From NCBI RefSeq assembly GCF_014645835.1, contig NZ_BMMM01000006.1:1-64000 (forward strand): a stretch of DNA of 64,000 nucleotides. The letters are read 5' to 3'. The stretch is from Streptomyces albiflavescens (GTDB lineage: Bacteria; Actinomycetota; Actinomycetes; Streptomycetales; Streptomycetaceae). The position numbers and the translations under genes are program-made. Position 1 is the stretch's first letter, and every line of letters starts with the position of its first letter. The notes beneath the pieces were generated by a model that was given only the letters and a program-made list of their open reading frames with translations, did no database searches and was not told where the DNA came from. Positions 26,264-34,364 of the stretch are shown here, piece after piece.

Positions 26264-26776
26264 CTACTTGATCTGTCCGGCCGCCCACTCGGCCCACTCG
26301 CGGCGCATGGCGTTGAACCGCAGGCCGTACTCCAGGGCGATCCGGCCGTAGACCGAGAGGTCGTCGTCGTCCCAGTCGACCGACTCCATCAGCCGGCGCA
26401 GGTTCTCATAACCCTGGTCGGACATCTCGATCAGCTCGGCCAGGTAGCCCCGCGCCTGCTCCGGCGTCAGCACCCCGAGGAAGAACACCCGCAGCAGAAC
26501 ATCGCTGCGGGTGTTCCGCTGCGGCCTGGTCTCGGTCAGCCAGTGCCGCAGCTCGGCCAGCCCCTCGTCGGTGATGGCGTACTCCTTGCGGCCCCGCGGA
26601 CCTTCGGCCGCCACCGTGATCAGCCCTGTGCCGTCCAGCTTGGTCAGCTCGGTGTAGATCTGACTCTGGGTCGCCGGCCAGACGTTGGCCAGCGATGTCT
26701 CGAAGAGTTTCAGCAGGTCGTACCCGCTCGCGGGGCGATCGGAGAGGAGGCCCAGCAGTGCATGTCGGAGGCTCAT
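26264..26776 (-). CDS. PadR-family regulator
   Basis: 170 aa. The N-terminal winged helix MSLRHALLGLLSDRPASGYD ... ATQSQIYTELTKLDGTGLI ... GPRGRKEYAITDEG is diagnostic, and the C-terminal helical VirR-like domain mediates dimerisation. PadR proteins repress a neighbouring gene until a ligand binds. The intergenic region to the divergent membrane-protein gene contains two identical TGACATGTCA palindromes, very probably its operators. Confidence 0.9.
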   Translation of the reverse strand: MSLRHALLGLLSDRPASGYDLLKLFETSLANVWPATQSQIYTELTKLDGTGLITVAAEGPRGRKEYAITDEGLAELRHWLTETRPQRNTRSDVLLRVFFLGVLTPEQARGYLAELIEMSDQGYENLRRLMESVDWDDDDLSVYGRIALEYGLRFNAMRREWAEWAAGQIK

Positions 26777-26787
26777 GTTCGCACTCT

Positions 26788-26838
26788 ACATTCCAGTCTT
26801 GACATGTCACCACTGCACATTCTACTTTTGACATGTCA
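26788..26838. promoter_or_regulatory. Tandem PadR operators
   Basis: TGACATGTCA occurs at 26800-26809 and 26829-26838, each preceded by ACATTC at the same distance (26788 and 26817), so a 22-bp unit repeats with a 29-bp period. TTGACA within each copy could also be a -35 box. Confidence 0.8.
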
Positions 26839-26879
26839 GCAGCGGAATCACGAGCGAAACCCCCGAAACCGGAGACCTC

Positions 26880-27440
26880 ATGTCCTACCTGCGCACCTTC
26901 CTCCCGTGGATCATCTTCGCCGTGCTGCCCTCGGGGAGCTGGCAGTGGGCCGCGCTGGCCGCCCTGGTGGTCGCGGTGGCGGTGATCGCCCAGCAGGTAC
27001 GAGCCGGTGTCGGATTCGACGCGCTGATCATCGAGCTCGGCTCGGCGGTCTTCTTCGCCGCCCTGGCCGTCATCGCCTTCGCCGATCCGCACTCCGGCCT
27101 GCACGACTACTCCGCGGCCCTCTCCTCCGGCACGCTGGCGGTCATAGCCGGGGGCTCGCTGGCCATCGGCAAGCCGTTCACGATGGGCATAGCCAAGCGC
27201 ACCACCCCGCGCGAGGTCTGGGGGCTCAAGCCGTTCATCCGGACCAACGTCGTCATCACCGCCGCATGGACGGTGGCCTTTGCCCTGACCGCCCTTGTGC
27301 TCGCCGTCGTCGCACACGCCGGAAACGCCCACTCGACCCCCGCCACGCTCATCCAGATCGCCGGCTTCGCCCTCCCGATGATCTTCACCGTCCGCTACGT
27401 CGCCCACGTCCAGGCCAAGGCGGCGAAGGTCGCCCCCTGA
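26880..27440 (+). CDS. Integral membrane protein, PadR-controlled
   Basis: 186 aa with about six hydrophobic helices (LRTFLPWIIFAVLP, WAALAALVVAVAVIAQQV, ELGSAVFFAALAVIAFAD and others) and short loops. No transport or catalytic motif; the pattern recalls septation-protein-A-like membrane proteins. Divergent from, and presumably repressed by, the PadR regulator. The gene is followed by a perfect stem-loop at 27522-27548. Confidence 0.75.
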   Translation: MSYLRTFLPWIIFAVLPSGSWQWAALAALVVAVAVIAQQVRAGVGFDALIIELGSAVFFAALAVIAFADPHSGLHDYSAALSSGTLAVIAGGSLAIGKPFTMGIAKRTTPREVWGLKPFIRTNVVITAAWTVAFALTALVLAVVAHAGNAHSTPATLIQIAGFALPMIFTVRYVAHVQAKAAKVAP

Positions 27441-27521
27441 CCCCACCGCGCCTCGAGAGCCACGCCCGGGCCGGCCTCCGAGGCCGGCCGAGTTCCGCTC
27501 TCGTCACCCCTGTCTCCATCG

Positions 27522-27548
27522 AAGCCCCAGGCCGACGGCCTGGGGCTT
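27522..27548. terminator. Bidirectional stem-loop terminator
   Basis: Perfect 12-bp stem AAGCCCCAGGCC / GGCCTGGGGCTT with a 3-nt loop between convergent genes. A second GGCCGGCCTC hairpin lies just upstream near 27474. Confidence 0.8.
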
Positions 27549-27615
27549 GCGCAGGTGCGGCCTACGTCGGGCGTTCCTCCGGCCGGGTGAGCCGCAGAAC
27601 CGGCCCAACCGGCCT

Positions 27616-29106
27616 CTAAGGGACGCCGAGTTCGAAGAGCGCGTAGCCCGCGTACGAGCCCGAGGCCACCGCGGCGACGGCGAGCAGCGTGAATTGCGTG
27701 GGCAGTCGCAGGCCACGCATCTGCAGGGCGAGCGGGATGAAGAGGGGGAAGGCGGGGAGCAGGTAGCGGGAGACGTTGCCGAAGATCTGCCGGCTGCCGA
27801 GGACCAGGGCGATGGTCAGGAGGGTGTGGACCACCAGGACGGCCGGGGGGCGCAGGCGGATCAGGAGGGGAAGCAGCAGCAGGCACAGGAGGACGACGGC
27901 TACGCCGATGAGGTCTTCGAAGGGGAAAGCGAAGAGGTAGTCGAAGTGGCCCACCGGGACGGAGGTGAGCACGTCGAGAGTGTGGCTGCCGTAGTCGAAG
28001 GTGTGCGCCCAGGCCCCGGTCTGGAGCTTGAAGTAGCCGCCGTAGTCGCCCATTCGGTGGCCCACCCAGAGCAGGTAGCCCACCAGGCCGAGCGGGGCGA
28101 TCAGTATCGCGATCAGCGGGCGGACCATGCCGTCCCGGCGGCGGTGGCGGTGGAGTGCCGACAGCGCGGCCAGCGTCAGGGCGGCGATCAGCGCGACGGC
28201 GGTGGGGCGATTGAGTCCGGCGGTGAAGGTGAGGACGCCCGCGGTGAGCCAGCGGTGGGTCATGACGGCGTGGCAGGCCCAGACGGCGAGGGCGACGTAG
28301 AGGGACTCCGAGTAGACCGACCACTCCATGCCGGAGCCGGGCCAGACCGCCCACAGTCCGGCCGCGGCCAGCCCGGCCCGCCTGCCGCCGAACCGGGCGG
28401 TGACGGCGTAGACGCCGAGCGCGGCGACGAAGGAGGCGACGACGGAGACCAGCATGCCGGCGCCGTACGGACCGAGGCCGGTGCACTCGGAGACCAGGCG
28501 CATCGCCGCCGGGTAGAGCGGGAAGAACGCCGCCGAGTTGCCCTCGAGGGTGATCAGGCCCTTCGCCCCGGGAACCGGGACGAGCGCGGGATGGTATCCG
28601 TGCGCGGCGATCTGCTGGTACCACCAGCCGTCCCACGTGGCCAGTACGTCCCAGGGGTGGGCGCCGCCGCCGAAGCGCGGGTGCTTGGTGCGGTAGTCCC
28701 CGGCGGAGTGCAGCAGGTACATGAAGACGGAGAAGCCGATGAGCTTCAGTGCGCCGTACATCGCGAGGACGGGGCCGTAGTGCCGCGCGGCCCGGCGCAG
28801 CCGCTCCTGCCTGGTGGGGGCTGCGGCGGAGAACCCGGGAAGACCGGCGTCCGGACGAGCCGCCGGCTTCGCGTGGCTCATCGCCGCTTGGCCTGTCGTC
28901 GCGTGGCTCATTGCCGCTTGGCCTGTCGTCGCGTGGATCGCAGTCGCGTGGCCTCTCGCCGCGTGGCTCGCCGTCGCGTGGCTCGCCGTCGCGTGGCTCG
29001 CCGTCGCGTGGCTCGCCGTCGCGTGGCTCGCCGTCGCGTGGCTCGCCGTCGCGTGGCTCGCCGTCCCGTGGCTCGTCGTCCCGTGGTTCGGCGTCGTGTG
29101 GTTCAT
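27616..29106 (-). CDS. GT-C mannosyltransferase-like protein with His-rich repeat N-terminus
   Basis: 496 aa. Residues about 1-80 consist of five-residue units (SHATA and variants) encoded by a 15-bp minisatellite. The rest is a GT-C membrane glycosyltransferase: GGGAHPWDVLATWDGWWYQQIAAHGYHP holds the acidic first-loop residues, NSAAFFPLYPAAMRLV follows, and about 10 helices with WSVYSESLYVALAVWA match PIG-V-like mannosyltransferases. It likely uses a polyprenyl-phosphate sugar outside the membrane. ATG 29106 overlaps the stop of the GT2-GtrA gene (ATGA), which could make or deliver that lipid-linked sugar. Confidence 0.85.
   Translation of the reverse strand: MNHTTPNHGTTSHGTASHATASHATASHATASHATASHATASHATASHAARGHATAIHATTGQAAMSHATTGQAAMSHAKPAARPDAGLPGFSAAAPTRQERLRRAARHYGPVLAMYGALKLIGFSVFMYLLHSAGDYRTKHPRFGGGAHPWDVLATWDGWWYQQIAAHGYHPALVPVPGAKGLITLEGNSAAFFPLYPAAMRLVSECTGLGPYGAGMLVSVVASFVAALGVYAVTARFGGRRAGLAAAGLWAVWPGSGMEWSVYSESLYVALAVWACHAVMTHRWLTAGVLTFTAGLNRPTAVALIAALTLAALSALHRHRRRDGMVRPLIAILIAPLGLVGYLLWVGHRMGDYGGYFKLQTGAWAHTFDYGSHTLDVLTSVPVGHFDYLFAFPFEDLIGVAVVLLCLLLLPLLIRLRPPAVLVVHTLLTIALVLGSRQIFGNVSRYLLPAFPLFIPLALQMRGLRLPTQFTLLAVAAVASGSYAGYALFELGVP
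28961..29065. repeat. 15-bp minisatellite inside a coding region
   Basis: Seven exact tandem copies of GCGTGGCTCGCCGTC (starts at 28961, 28976, 28991, 29006, 29021, 29036 and 29051), flanked on both sides by degenerate copies (about 28875-29095). In the gene frame it encodes (S-H-A-T-A)n. Confidence 0.95.
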
Positions 29107-30383
29107 GAGGCCGTCGGTCCCGTCCCGCGGCGGCGGGTGCGGCGGGCGGGGAAGACCCAGGCCCGGAAGAGCAGAAAGCGCAGGAGTGTCGCGGCCAGGT
29201 TGGCGGCGACGAGCACCGCGACTTCGGTGAGGCGCGCAGCCCCGGGCGCCACGTGGTGCAGGGCGGCGAGTGACCCGCCGGTGAGTGCCAGGCCGACCAC
29301 GAAGACGAGCAGCCCCTTGGCCTGGTGGCGCATCGCACCGCCACGGCCGCGCAGCCCGAAGGTGAGCCGCCGGTTCGCGGCCGTGTTGGCGACGGCGCAC
29401 ACCAGCAGCGCCAGCGCGTTGGCGGCCTGCGGCCCGGCCGCCGGGCGCAGCGCCGCGTACAGCAGGACGTATCCGACGGTGCTCACCGCTCCCACGGCGG
29501 CGAAGCGCAGCAGCTGGCCCGCCAGGCCGCCCCGCGACTCACCGGCCGCGCTCCGGCGCAGCCCGGCCATCGGGAGCGTGCCGCGGGCCAGTGCCCGGCC
29601 GATCCTGGCGATGCCGCGCAGGTCGGCCAGTGCCGTGGACAGGATGTCGACGCGGCTGTCGGGGTCGTCCACCCAGTCGACCGGGACTTCGTGTATGCGC
29701 AGCCCGGCCCGCTCGGCGATCACCAGCAGCTCGGTGTCGAAGAACCACCCCGAGTCCTCCACCAGGGGCAGCAGCCGCTCGGCGACATCGCGCCGCACCG
29801 CCTTGAAACCGCACTGCGCGTCGGAGAAGCCCACGGCGAGCGTGGAGCGCAACAGGACGTTGTAGCAGCGGGAGATGACCTCGCGCTTGGGGCCGCGCAC
29901 CACGCGGGAGCCGCGGGCCAGTCGGGTGCCGATGGCGATGTCGGAATGCCCGGAGATCAGCGGGGCGACCAGCGGCAGCAGCGCCGAAAGGTCGGTCGAC
30001 AGGTCCACGTCCACATACGCGAGTACCGGGGCCGGCGAACGCGACCAGGCAGTGTGCAGCGCCCGGCCCCGTCCCTTCTCGGCCAGCCGCAGCCACTCCG
30101 TCTCGGGGAGCTCGGCGGCCAGCCGGGCCGCGATGCGCGGGGTTTCGTCGGTGCTGGCGTTGTCGGCGACGGTGATCCGGAACGGGTAGGGGAAGGTCTC
30201 GCGCAGGTGCGCGTGGAGCCGCCGCACGCTCGGCTCCAGATCCCTCTCCTCGTTGAACACCGGAACGACCACGTCCAGGACGGGCTCCCGGTGGTGCGCC
30301 GGCACCGGTGTGCGGAGCGGCAGTTGGTCCATGAGGTCGTCCACCACGGAGTCCGTCAAGGCGATCAGCCCTGCATTTGTCAC
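29103..30383 (-). CDS. GT2 glycosyltransferase-GtrA fusion
   Basis: 426 aa. N-terminal dolichol-phosphate-mannose-synthase-like GT2 domain (VLDVVVPVFNEERDLEPSV, VADNASTDETPRIA, LAYVDVDLSTDLSALLPL, CGFKAVRRDVAERLLP) up to about residue 270, then a GtrA-type four-helix flippase domain (LLRFAAVGAVSTVGYVLLYA ... ANTAANRRLTFG). It should build a polyprenyl-phosphate sugar and may flip it, feeding the GT-C enzyme encoded next. I chose GTG 30383; GTG 30428 is an alternative, and neither has a clear ribosome site. Confidence 0.87.
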   Translation of the reverse strand: MTNAGLIALTDSVVDDLMDQLPLRTPVPAHHREPVLDVVVPVFNEERDLEPSVRRLHAHLRETFPYPFRITVADNASTDETPRIAARLAAELPETEWLRLAEKGRGRALHTAWSRSPAPVLAYVDVDLSTDLSALLPLVAPLISGHSDIAIGTRLARGSRVVRGPKREVISRCYNVLLRSTLAVGFSDAQCGFKAVRRDVAERLLPLVEDSGWFFDTELLVIAERAGLRIHEVPVDWVDDPDSRVDILSTALADLRGIARIGRALARGTLPMAGLRRSAAGESRGGLAGQLLRFAAVGAVSTVGYVLLYAALRPAAGPQAANALALLVCAVANTAANRRLTFGLRGRGGAMRHQAKGLLVFVVGLALTGGSLAALHHVAPGAARLTEVAVLVAANLAATLLRFLLFRAWVFPARRTRRRGTGPTAS

Positions 30384-30455
30384 GATGCGTCCATGTCTGT
30401 GTTCTGTCGCAGGGCATGCCGAAGTCACCCACGGCAGGGTGCGATCAGGGGCAGA

Positions 30456-30545
30456 TGTCAGGTGCCGGGTACCAGGAGTCAGGGGTCAGGGGTCAGGTGC
30501 CAGGGGTCAGGTGCCAGGGGTCAGGTGTCAGGGTTCAGGGGTGGC
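30456..30545. repeat. Tandem GGGGTCAGGTGCCA-like repeats
   Basis: Imperfect head-to-tail copies of GTCAGGGGTCAGGTGCCAGG over about 90 bases, between the GT2-GtrA start and the end of the ECF partner gene. No coding potential. Confidence 0.75.
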
Positions 30546-30585
30546 AAGTCGCGGGTCGCCGGTCGGGGACGCGGCGCCGCATCCG

Positions 30586-31116
30586 CTACCCGGGGGCGGC
30601 GGAGTCGGCGAGCGAGGACGACTCGACGGTCGAGGGTGTGGTCGACGGCGTGGCCGGTGCGCTCGGCGTCTCCGAGGACGAGGGCGGCGGCGTCCTGGTC
30701 GGGGTCATGGTCGGGTCCGCGGACACCGTGACCGAACTCCCGGTCGCGGTCGGTGTCGTGGGCGGGCCGGAGGTCGAGTCGGCGGTCCCGGCCGTGGTCG
30801 TGGTCGTGGGGGACGAGGTGGTGGTCTCGCTCGGGGACGCGTCCGGCGTCGGCGTCGTACCCGGGTACGACGGGCTCGTCGCGGGCCGTGGAAGGGGAGC
30901 CTGGGGCCTGTCCTTGGCGGGGTCGTGGGGCAGCAGGAAGAAGCCGACGCCGAGTCCGGCGACCGCCAGGACGGAGCCGACGGCCTTCTGCGCCGCGCGG
31001 GCACGGCGGCGGGCCCGTACGCCCGCCCGGAGACGCGTCCGGTGCTTCGGCTCGAAGGGGGTGTGTTCCTGGGTGTCGCGCATCAGCCGCGCCAACTCCC
31101 GCTCGAAGTGATCCAT
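30586..31116 (-). CDS. ECF-linked single-pass membrane protein (putative anti-sigma)
   Basis: 176 aa. Cytoplasmic segment of about 45 residues (MDHFERELARLMRDTQEHTP, then a basic RARRRAR patch), one transmembrane helix (AVGSVLAVAGLGVGFFLLP, about 45-63), then an extracytoplasmic Thr/Ser/Pro-rich tail. It begins 10 bases after the stop of the ECF sigma gene with GGGGAG before the ATG, so it is probably the sigma factor's membrane regulator. The cytoplasmic part lacks a zinc anti-sigma motif, so the anti-sigma role is inferred from context. Confidence 0.72.
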   Translation of the reverse strand: MDHFERELARLMRDTQEHTPFEPKHRTRLRAGVRARRRARAAQKAVGSVLAVAGLGVGFFLLPHDPAKDRPQAPLPRPATSPSYPGTTPTPDASPSETTTSSPTTTTTAGTADSTSGPPTTPTATGSSVTVSADPTMTPTRTPPPSSSETPSAPATPSTTPSTVESSSLADSAAPG

Positions 31117-31126
31117 GGACTCCCCT

Positions 31127-31633
31127 TCACCCCACCGGCTCGATGACATCGGCCAGGATCCGACGCAGCCGCGCAACGCCCCGTGACGCATGGGATCGAG
31201 CGGTGCCCACCGGGCACCCCAGCGCCTCAGCGACCTGCTTCTCGGGCAGGTCCTGGTAGTAGCGCAGCACCACCGCGGCCCGCTGCCGCGCCGGCAACTG
31301 GGCCAGCGCGGCCTCCAGTCGCGAGCGCTCCACCACGGCGGCGGACACATCGCCCGCCTCCGGCAGGTCGGGGAGCTGTTCGACCGGGCGCTCACCCCAC
31401 CAGCGCCGGCGGGCCGAGCGTGCCGCCGCTCGGGCCAGGACCTTGCGTACGTACGCCTCCGGCGCCTCCTCGGCGATCTTGGGCCAGACGAACCAGAGTT
31501 TGACCAGGGCCTCCTGAAGCAGGTCCTCGGCCCGGTGCCGGTCGCCGCCGACGAGCAACCGGGCGAGGTGGAACAAGGCGGACCAACGGGCCGCCACGAA
31601 CCCGTCGAACCCATCGGCCCGTTCCTGCTCCAT
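31127..31633 (-). CDS. SigE-family ECF RNA polymerase sigma factor
   Basis: 168 aa. Region 2 (FVAARWSALFHLARLLVGGD, AEDLLQEALVKLWFVWP) and region 4 (LEAALAQLPARQRAAVVLRY, PEKQVAEALGCPVGTARSHA) are clear. It belongs to the short SigE family common in streptomycetes. The start is the ATG at 31633 (MEQERADG), with a second in-frame ATG two codons upstream. Followed by its likely membrane partner. It is one of three ECF/membrane-protein pairs in this window. Confidence 0.9.
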   Translation of the reverse strand: MEQERADGFDGFVAARWSALFHLARLLVGGDRHRAEDLLQEALVKLWFVWPKIAEEAPEAYVRKVLARAAARSARRRWWGERPVEQLPDLPEAGDVSAAVVERSRLEAALAQLPARQRAAVVLRYYQDLPEKQVAEALGCPVGTARSHASRGVARLRRILADVIEPVG

Positions 31634-31901
31634 CCGCACCGTCCCCGTTCTCGCCGGCTCCCTGCACCGGCTCCCTCCACAAGGGGAAAGACACTGGAGC
31701 CCCCGCCACGATGCACTCCGCCGCTGTGATCCGGGTCACGCACGGGCTCGGCCGAGGTCTGTCACCGGCTCAGCGGTGGTCGGGGTTCGGGGACGGCGAC
31801 GCCGCCATGGCGGGCTCTCTCGACGGCAGACAGTTCGGGACACTTCTTACGGCTCCATGACGTGCCCGGCGCCGCTCTGCCGTACGGCGCGCCCGGGGCC
31901 C

Positions 31902-31907
31902 TAGCGT
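31902..31907 (+). promoter_or_regulatory. -10 box for a leaderless transcript
   Basis: TAGCGT ends seven bases before the epimerase ATG (31915), so transcription would begin at the start codon. There is no ribosome site. Confidence 0.6.
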
Positions 31908-31914
31908 TCGGCTC

Positions 31915-32910
31915 ATGCGCGTACTGGTCACCGGCGGTGCCGGGTTCATCGGGTCCCATGTCGTCGAGGCGCTGGCCGGGCGGGGGCACGAGCCGGTCGT
32001 GTTCGACCTGCGCGACGGTCTGGACGTGCGCGATGCCGGGGCGGTCGCGGCAGCGCTGCCCGGAGTGGACGCCGTGTGCCATCAGGCGGCGATGGTGGGG
32101 TTGGGGACGGGATTCGGCGACGCGGTCGAGTACGTCTCGCGCAACGACCTCGGTACGGCGGTGCTGCTCACCGCCATGGCCGACGCGGGCGTACGGCGGC
32201 TCGTGCTCGCCGGGTCGATGGTGGTGTACGGCGAAGGACGGTACGAGTGCGCAGGGCACGGGGTGGTGCGACCTGGGCCCCGGGCGGTCGAGGATCTGGA
32301 CGCGGGGCGTTTCGAGCCCCGGTGCCCCCGGTGCGGTGAGGAACTGACGCCGGGTCTGGTGGGCGAGGACACCCCGGTCGACCCCCGGAATGTGTACGCG
32401 ACGACCAAACTGGCCCAGGAGCATCTGGCGGCGGCCTGGGCCCGGTCGACGGGCGGCGGCGCCGTGTCGCTGCGCTACCACAACGTGTACGGGCCGGGGA
32501 TGCCCCGCGACACCCCGTACGCCGGCGTCGCCTCCTTCTTCAGGTCCGCGCTCGCCCGGGGCGAGGCCCCGCGCGTCTTCGAGGACGGCGGGCAACGGCG
32601 GGACTTCGTGCACGTACGCGATGTGGCGGCAGCCAACGTGGCCGCGCTGGAGGCGAGTGCGCGCGAGGGTGCGCTCATCGCCTACAACACCGGCAGCGGC
32701 GAACCGCACACCGTCGGCGAGATGGCGCGTGTCCTGGCCGCGGCGTACGGCGGCCCTGAGCCCGTGGTGACCGGTGAGTACCGGCTGGGCGACGTGCGGC
32801 ACATCACCGCGGACTCGGCTCGGCTGCGGACCGAGCTGGGGTGGAAGGCCGAGGTCGGATTCGCCGAGGGAATGCGGGAGTTCGCGGCGGCGCGGTTGAG
32901 CGGGGAGTAG
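31915..32910 (+). CDS. NAD-dependent sugar-nucleotide epimerase/dehydratase
   Basis: 331-aa extended short-chain dehydrogenase. NAD-binding GGAGFIGSHVVEAL at residues 7-20, GSMVVYGEG with the catalytic Ser, YATTK with Tyr and Lys, and LRYHNVYGPGMPRDTPYAGV. An inserted FEPRCPRCGEELTPG segment with CxxC may hold a metal and is unusual for this family. It probably makes an activated sugar used by the surrounding glycosyltransferases. It appears to be translated from a leaderless message. Convergent with the histidine kinase. Confidence 0.88.
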   Translation: MRVLVTGGAGFIGSHVVEALAGRGHEPVVFDLRDGLDVRDAGAVAAALPGVDAVCHQAAMVGLGTGFGDAVEYVSRNDLGTAVLLTAMADAGVRRLVLAGSMVVYGEGRYECAGHGVVRPGPRAVEDLDAGRFEPRCPRCGEELTPGLVGEDTPVDPRNVYATTKLAQEHLAAAWARSTGGGAVSLRYHNVYGPGMPRDTPYAGVASFFRSALARGEAPRVFEDGGQRRDFVHVRDVAAANVAALEASAREGALIAYNTGSGEPHTVGEMARVLAAAYGGPEPVVTGEYRLGDVRHITADSARLRTELGWKAEVGFAEGMREFAAARLSGE

Positions 32911-32917
32911 CTGTTTT

Positions 32918-33050
32918 CGCCCCCTCCGCCCCTGCCCCCCTGCCCGTCCCTGCCCGTCCCTGCCCGTCCCTGCCCGTCCCTGCCCGTCCCTGCCTGGGGG
33001 CTGCGCCCCCAGACCCCCCTGAAAGATTGCGAAGTTCCCCGCGCCCCTGA
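32918..33050. repeat. Intergenic repeat element between convergent genes
   Basis: Contains CGCCCCCTCCGCCCCTGCCC (32918-32937), six tandem TGCCCGTCCC decamers, a GGGGGCTGCGCCCCC hairpin and, at 33033-33050, AGTTCCCCGCGCCCCTGA. The first and last blocks recur, exactly and inverted, in the spacer at 58532-58657, so this is a dispersed element, probably acting as a terminator hairpin. Confidence 0.75.
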
Positions 33051-33055
33051 AGCCC

Positions 33056-34168
33056 TCAGGCCCCGGCCATGGGGAGCGTGACCTCGAAGCGGCAGCCGCC
33101 GGGGACGTTGTGGACGGCGGCCTGGCCCTGGTGGGCCTCCACGATGCCGCGGACGATGGCGAGGCCCAGGCCCGCCCCGGCGGGAGGTGTGCGCGCGTGC
33201 GTACCTCGCCAGCCGGTGTCGAAGACGCGCGGAAGGTCCTCCTCGGGGATCCCCCCGCAGCCGTCGGTGACGGACAGGACGACCCCCTGGGACGAGCGTT
33301 CCGCCGCCACCGCGACCGTGCCGTCGGCAGGCGTACGCCGGATCGCGTTGACGAGCAGATTGCCCAGCACACGGCTCATTTCCTTCCCGTCGACCTCGAC
33401 GGGAACCTGCTCGATCCGGTCGCCGACCAGCCGTACGCCGTGCTCGCGGGCCAAGGGGTCCACGCCCGCGAGGGCATCGCCCACCAGGTCGTACACGGAG
33501 ATCCGGGAGGGGGAGAGAGCGAGGGTCCCGGCGTGTATGCGGGAGAGCTCGAACAGGTCGCCGACCATGTCGTTGAGGCGCTCGACCTCGGTGCGGATCT
33601 GGCGGAGATAGCGGTCGGGGTCGGCGGCGACGCCGTCTTCGAGGGCCTCGGACATGGCCCGGAGCCCCGCCAGGGGGGTGCGCAGGTCGTGCGAGATCCA
33701 CGCGACGAGTTCACGGCGCGAGGTCTCCAGCGCACGTTCGCGGTCGCGGGACTCGGCGAGCTTCGCGCTGGTGGCTTGCAACTCCCGGGTCAGCGCGGTG
33801 AGTTCGGCCGTCGCCGGGCCGTCGGGAGCCGCGAAGTCGCCGCCGTCGCCGAAGGAACGGGCGGCCAGGGTGAGCGCCCGGCTGCGGGCGACCACCCAGC
33901 GGCCCAGCAGCAGCGCGGTGGCCAGCGAGACGACCGCCGCCATCGCGACGACCAGGGTGACGACGGTCAGGTCGTGCGAGGACAGGAACATCGCCCATGC
34001 CACGGCCAGCGTCCCCGCGAGCATCGCGGTGACGGCCACGGTGGCGACGACCGCGAGCGAAGCGGTCAGCGAGCGCCGCCGGATCAGCCAGAGCGCGCCC
34101 GCGCCGAGCAGCCCGGCCGCGGCGGCGCCGAGGAAGGCGAAGAGGGCGATGAGCAGCATGTCGCGCAT
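33056..34168 (-). CDS. Sensor histidine kinase
   Basis: 370 aa. Three hydrophobic helices in the first 90 residues with almost no extracytoplasmic domain (membrane or envelope sensing). A HAMP-like linker precedes HisKA with WISHDLRTPLAGLRAM (phospho-acceptor His), then an ATPase domain with the N-box NLLVNAIRRT, G1 DGCGGIPEEDL and G2 GAGLGLAIV. It forms a pair with the response regulator upstream; a 63-codon repeat frame is inserted between them. It faces the GT2/methyltransferase operon across the regulator and may control it. Confidence 0.9.
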   Translation of the reverse strand: MRDMLLIALFAFLGAAAAGLLGAGALWLIRRRSLTASLAVVATVAVTAMLAGTLAVAWAMFLSSHDLTVVTLVVAMAAVVSLATALLLGRWVVARSRALTLAARSFGDGGDFAAPDGPATAELTALTRELQATSAKLAESRDRERALETSRRELVAWISHDLRTPLAGLRAMSEALEDGVAADPDRYLRQIRTEVERLNDMVGDLFELSRIHAGTLALSPSRISVYDLVGDALAGVDPLAREHGVRLVGDRIEQVPVEVDGKEMSRVLGNLLVNAIRRTPADGTVAVAAERSSQGVVLSVTDGCGGIPEEDLPRVFDTGWRGTHARTPPAGAGLGLAIVRGIVEAHQGQAAVHNVPGGCRFEVTLPMAGA

Positions 34169-34170
34169 GG

Positions 34171-34362
34171 TCAGACCGCCTCACAACAGGGCATGGCTTC
34201 GAACATGGTCGGACCGGCCTCGCGGCGGGACACGGCAGCGAACATCGTCGGACCGGCCTCCCGACAGGACACGGCAGCGAACATCCTCAGACCAGCCTCC
34301 CGGCAGGACACGGCAGCAAACATCCTCGGACCGGCCTCCCGGCAGGACACGGCAGCGAACAT
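34171..34362 (-). repeat. 39-bp tandem repeat forming a 63-codon ORF between regulator and kinase
   Basis: Four 13-codon units (MFAAVSCREAGPR and variants) plus a partial fifth, bounded by an ATG two bases after the response-regulator stop and a TGA two bases before the kinase ATG. GAGGCGGTCTGAC then ATG occurs at both ends, and each unit holds a one-base-longer version of it that removes the stop. It probably arose by expansion of the original regulator-kinase junction. Whether a peptide is made is unknown. Confidence 0.8.
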
Positions 34363-34364
34363 CG

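Noticed and set aside
28961..29065. Regular repeats resembling a CRISPR array
   Set aside because: Units are contiguous 15-mers without spacers and lie inside a coding sequence.
27547..29865. 772-codon plus-strand frame over the GT-C and GT2 genes
   Set aside because: Shadow ORF; low-complexity Arg/Gly/Val-rich product opposite two recognisable enzymes.
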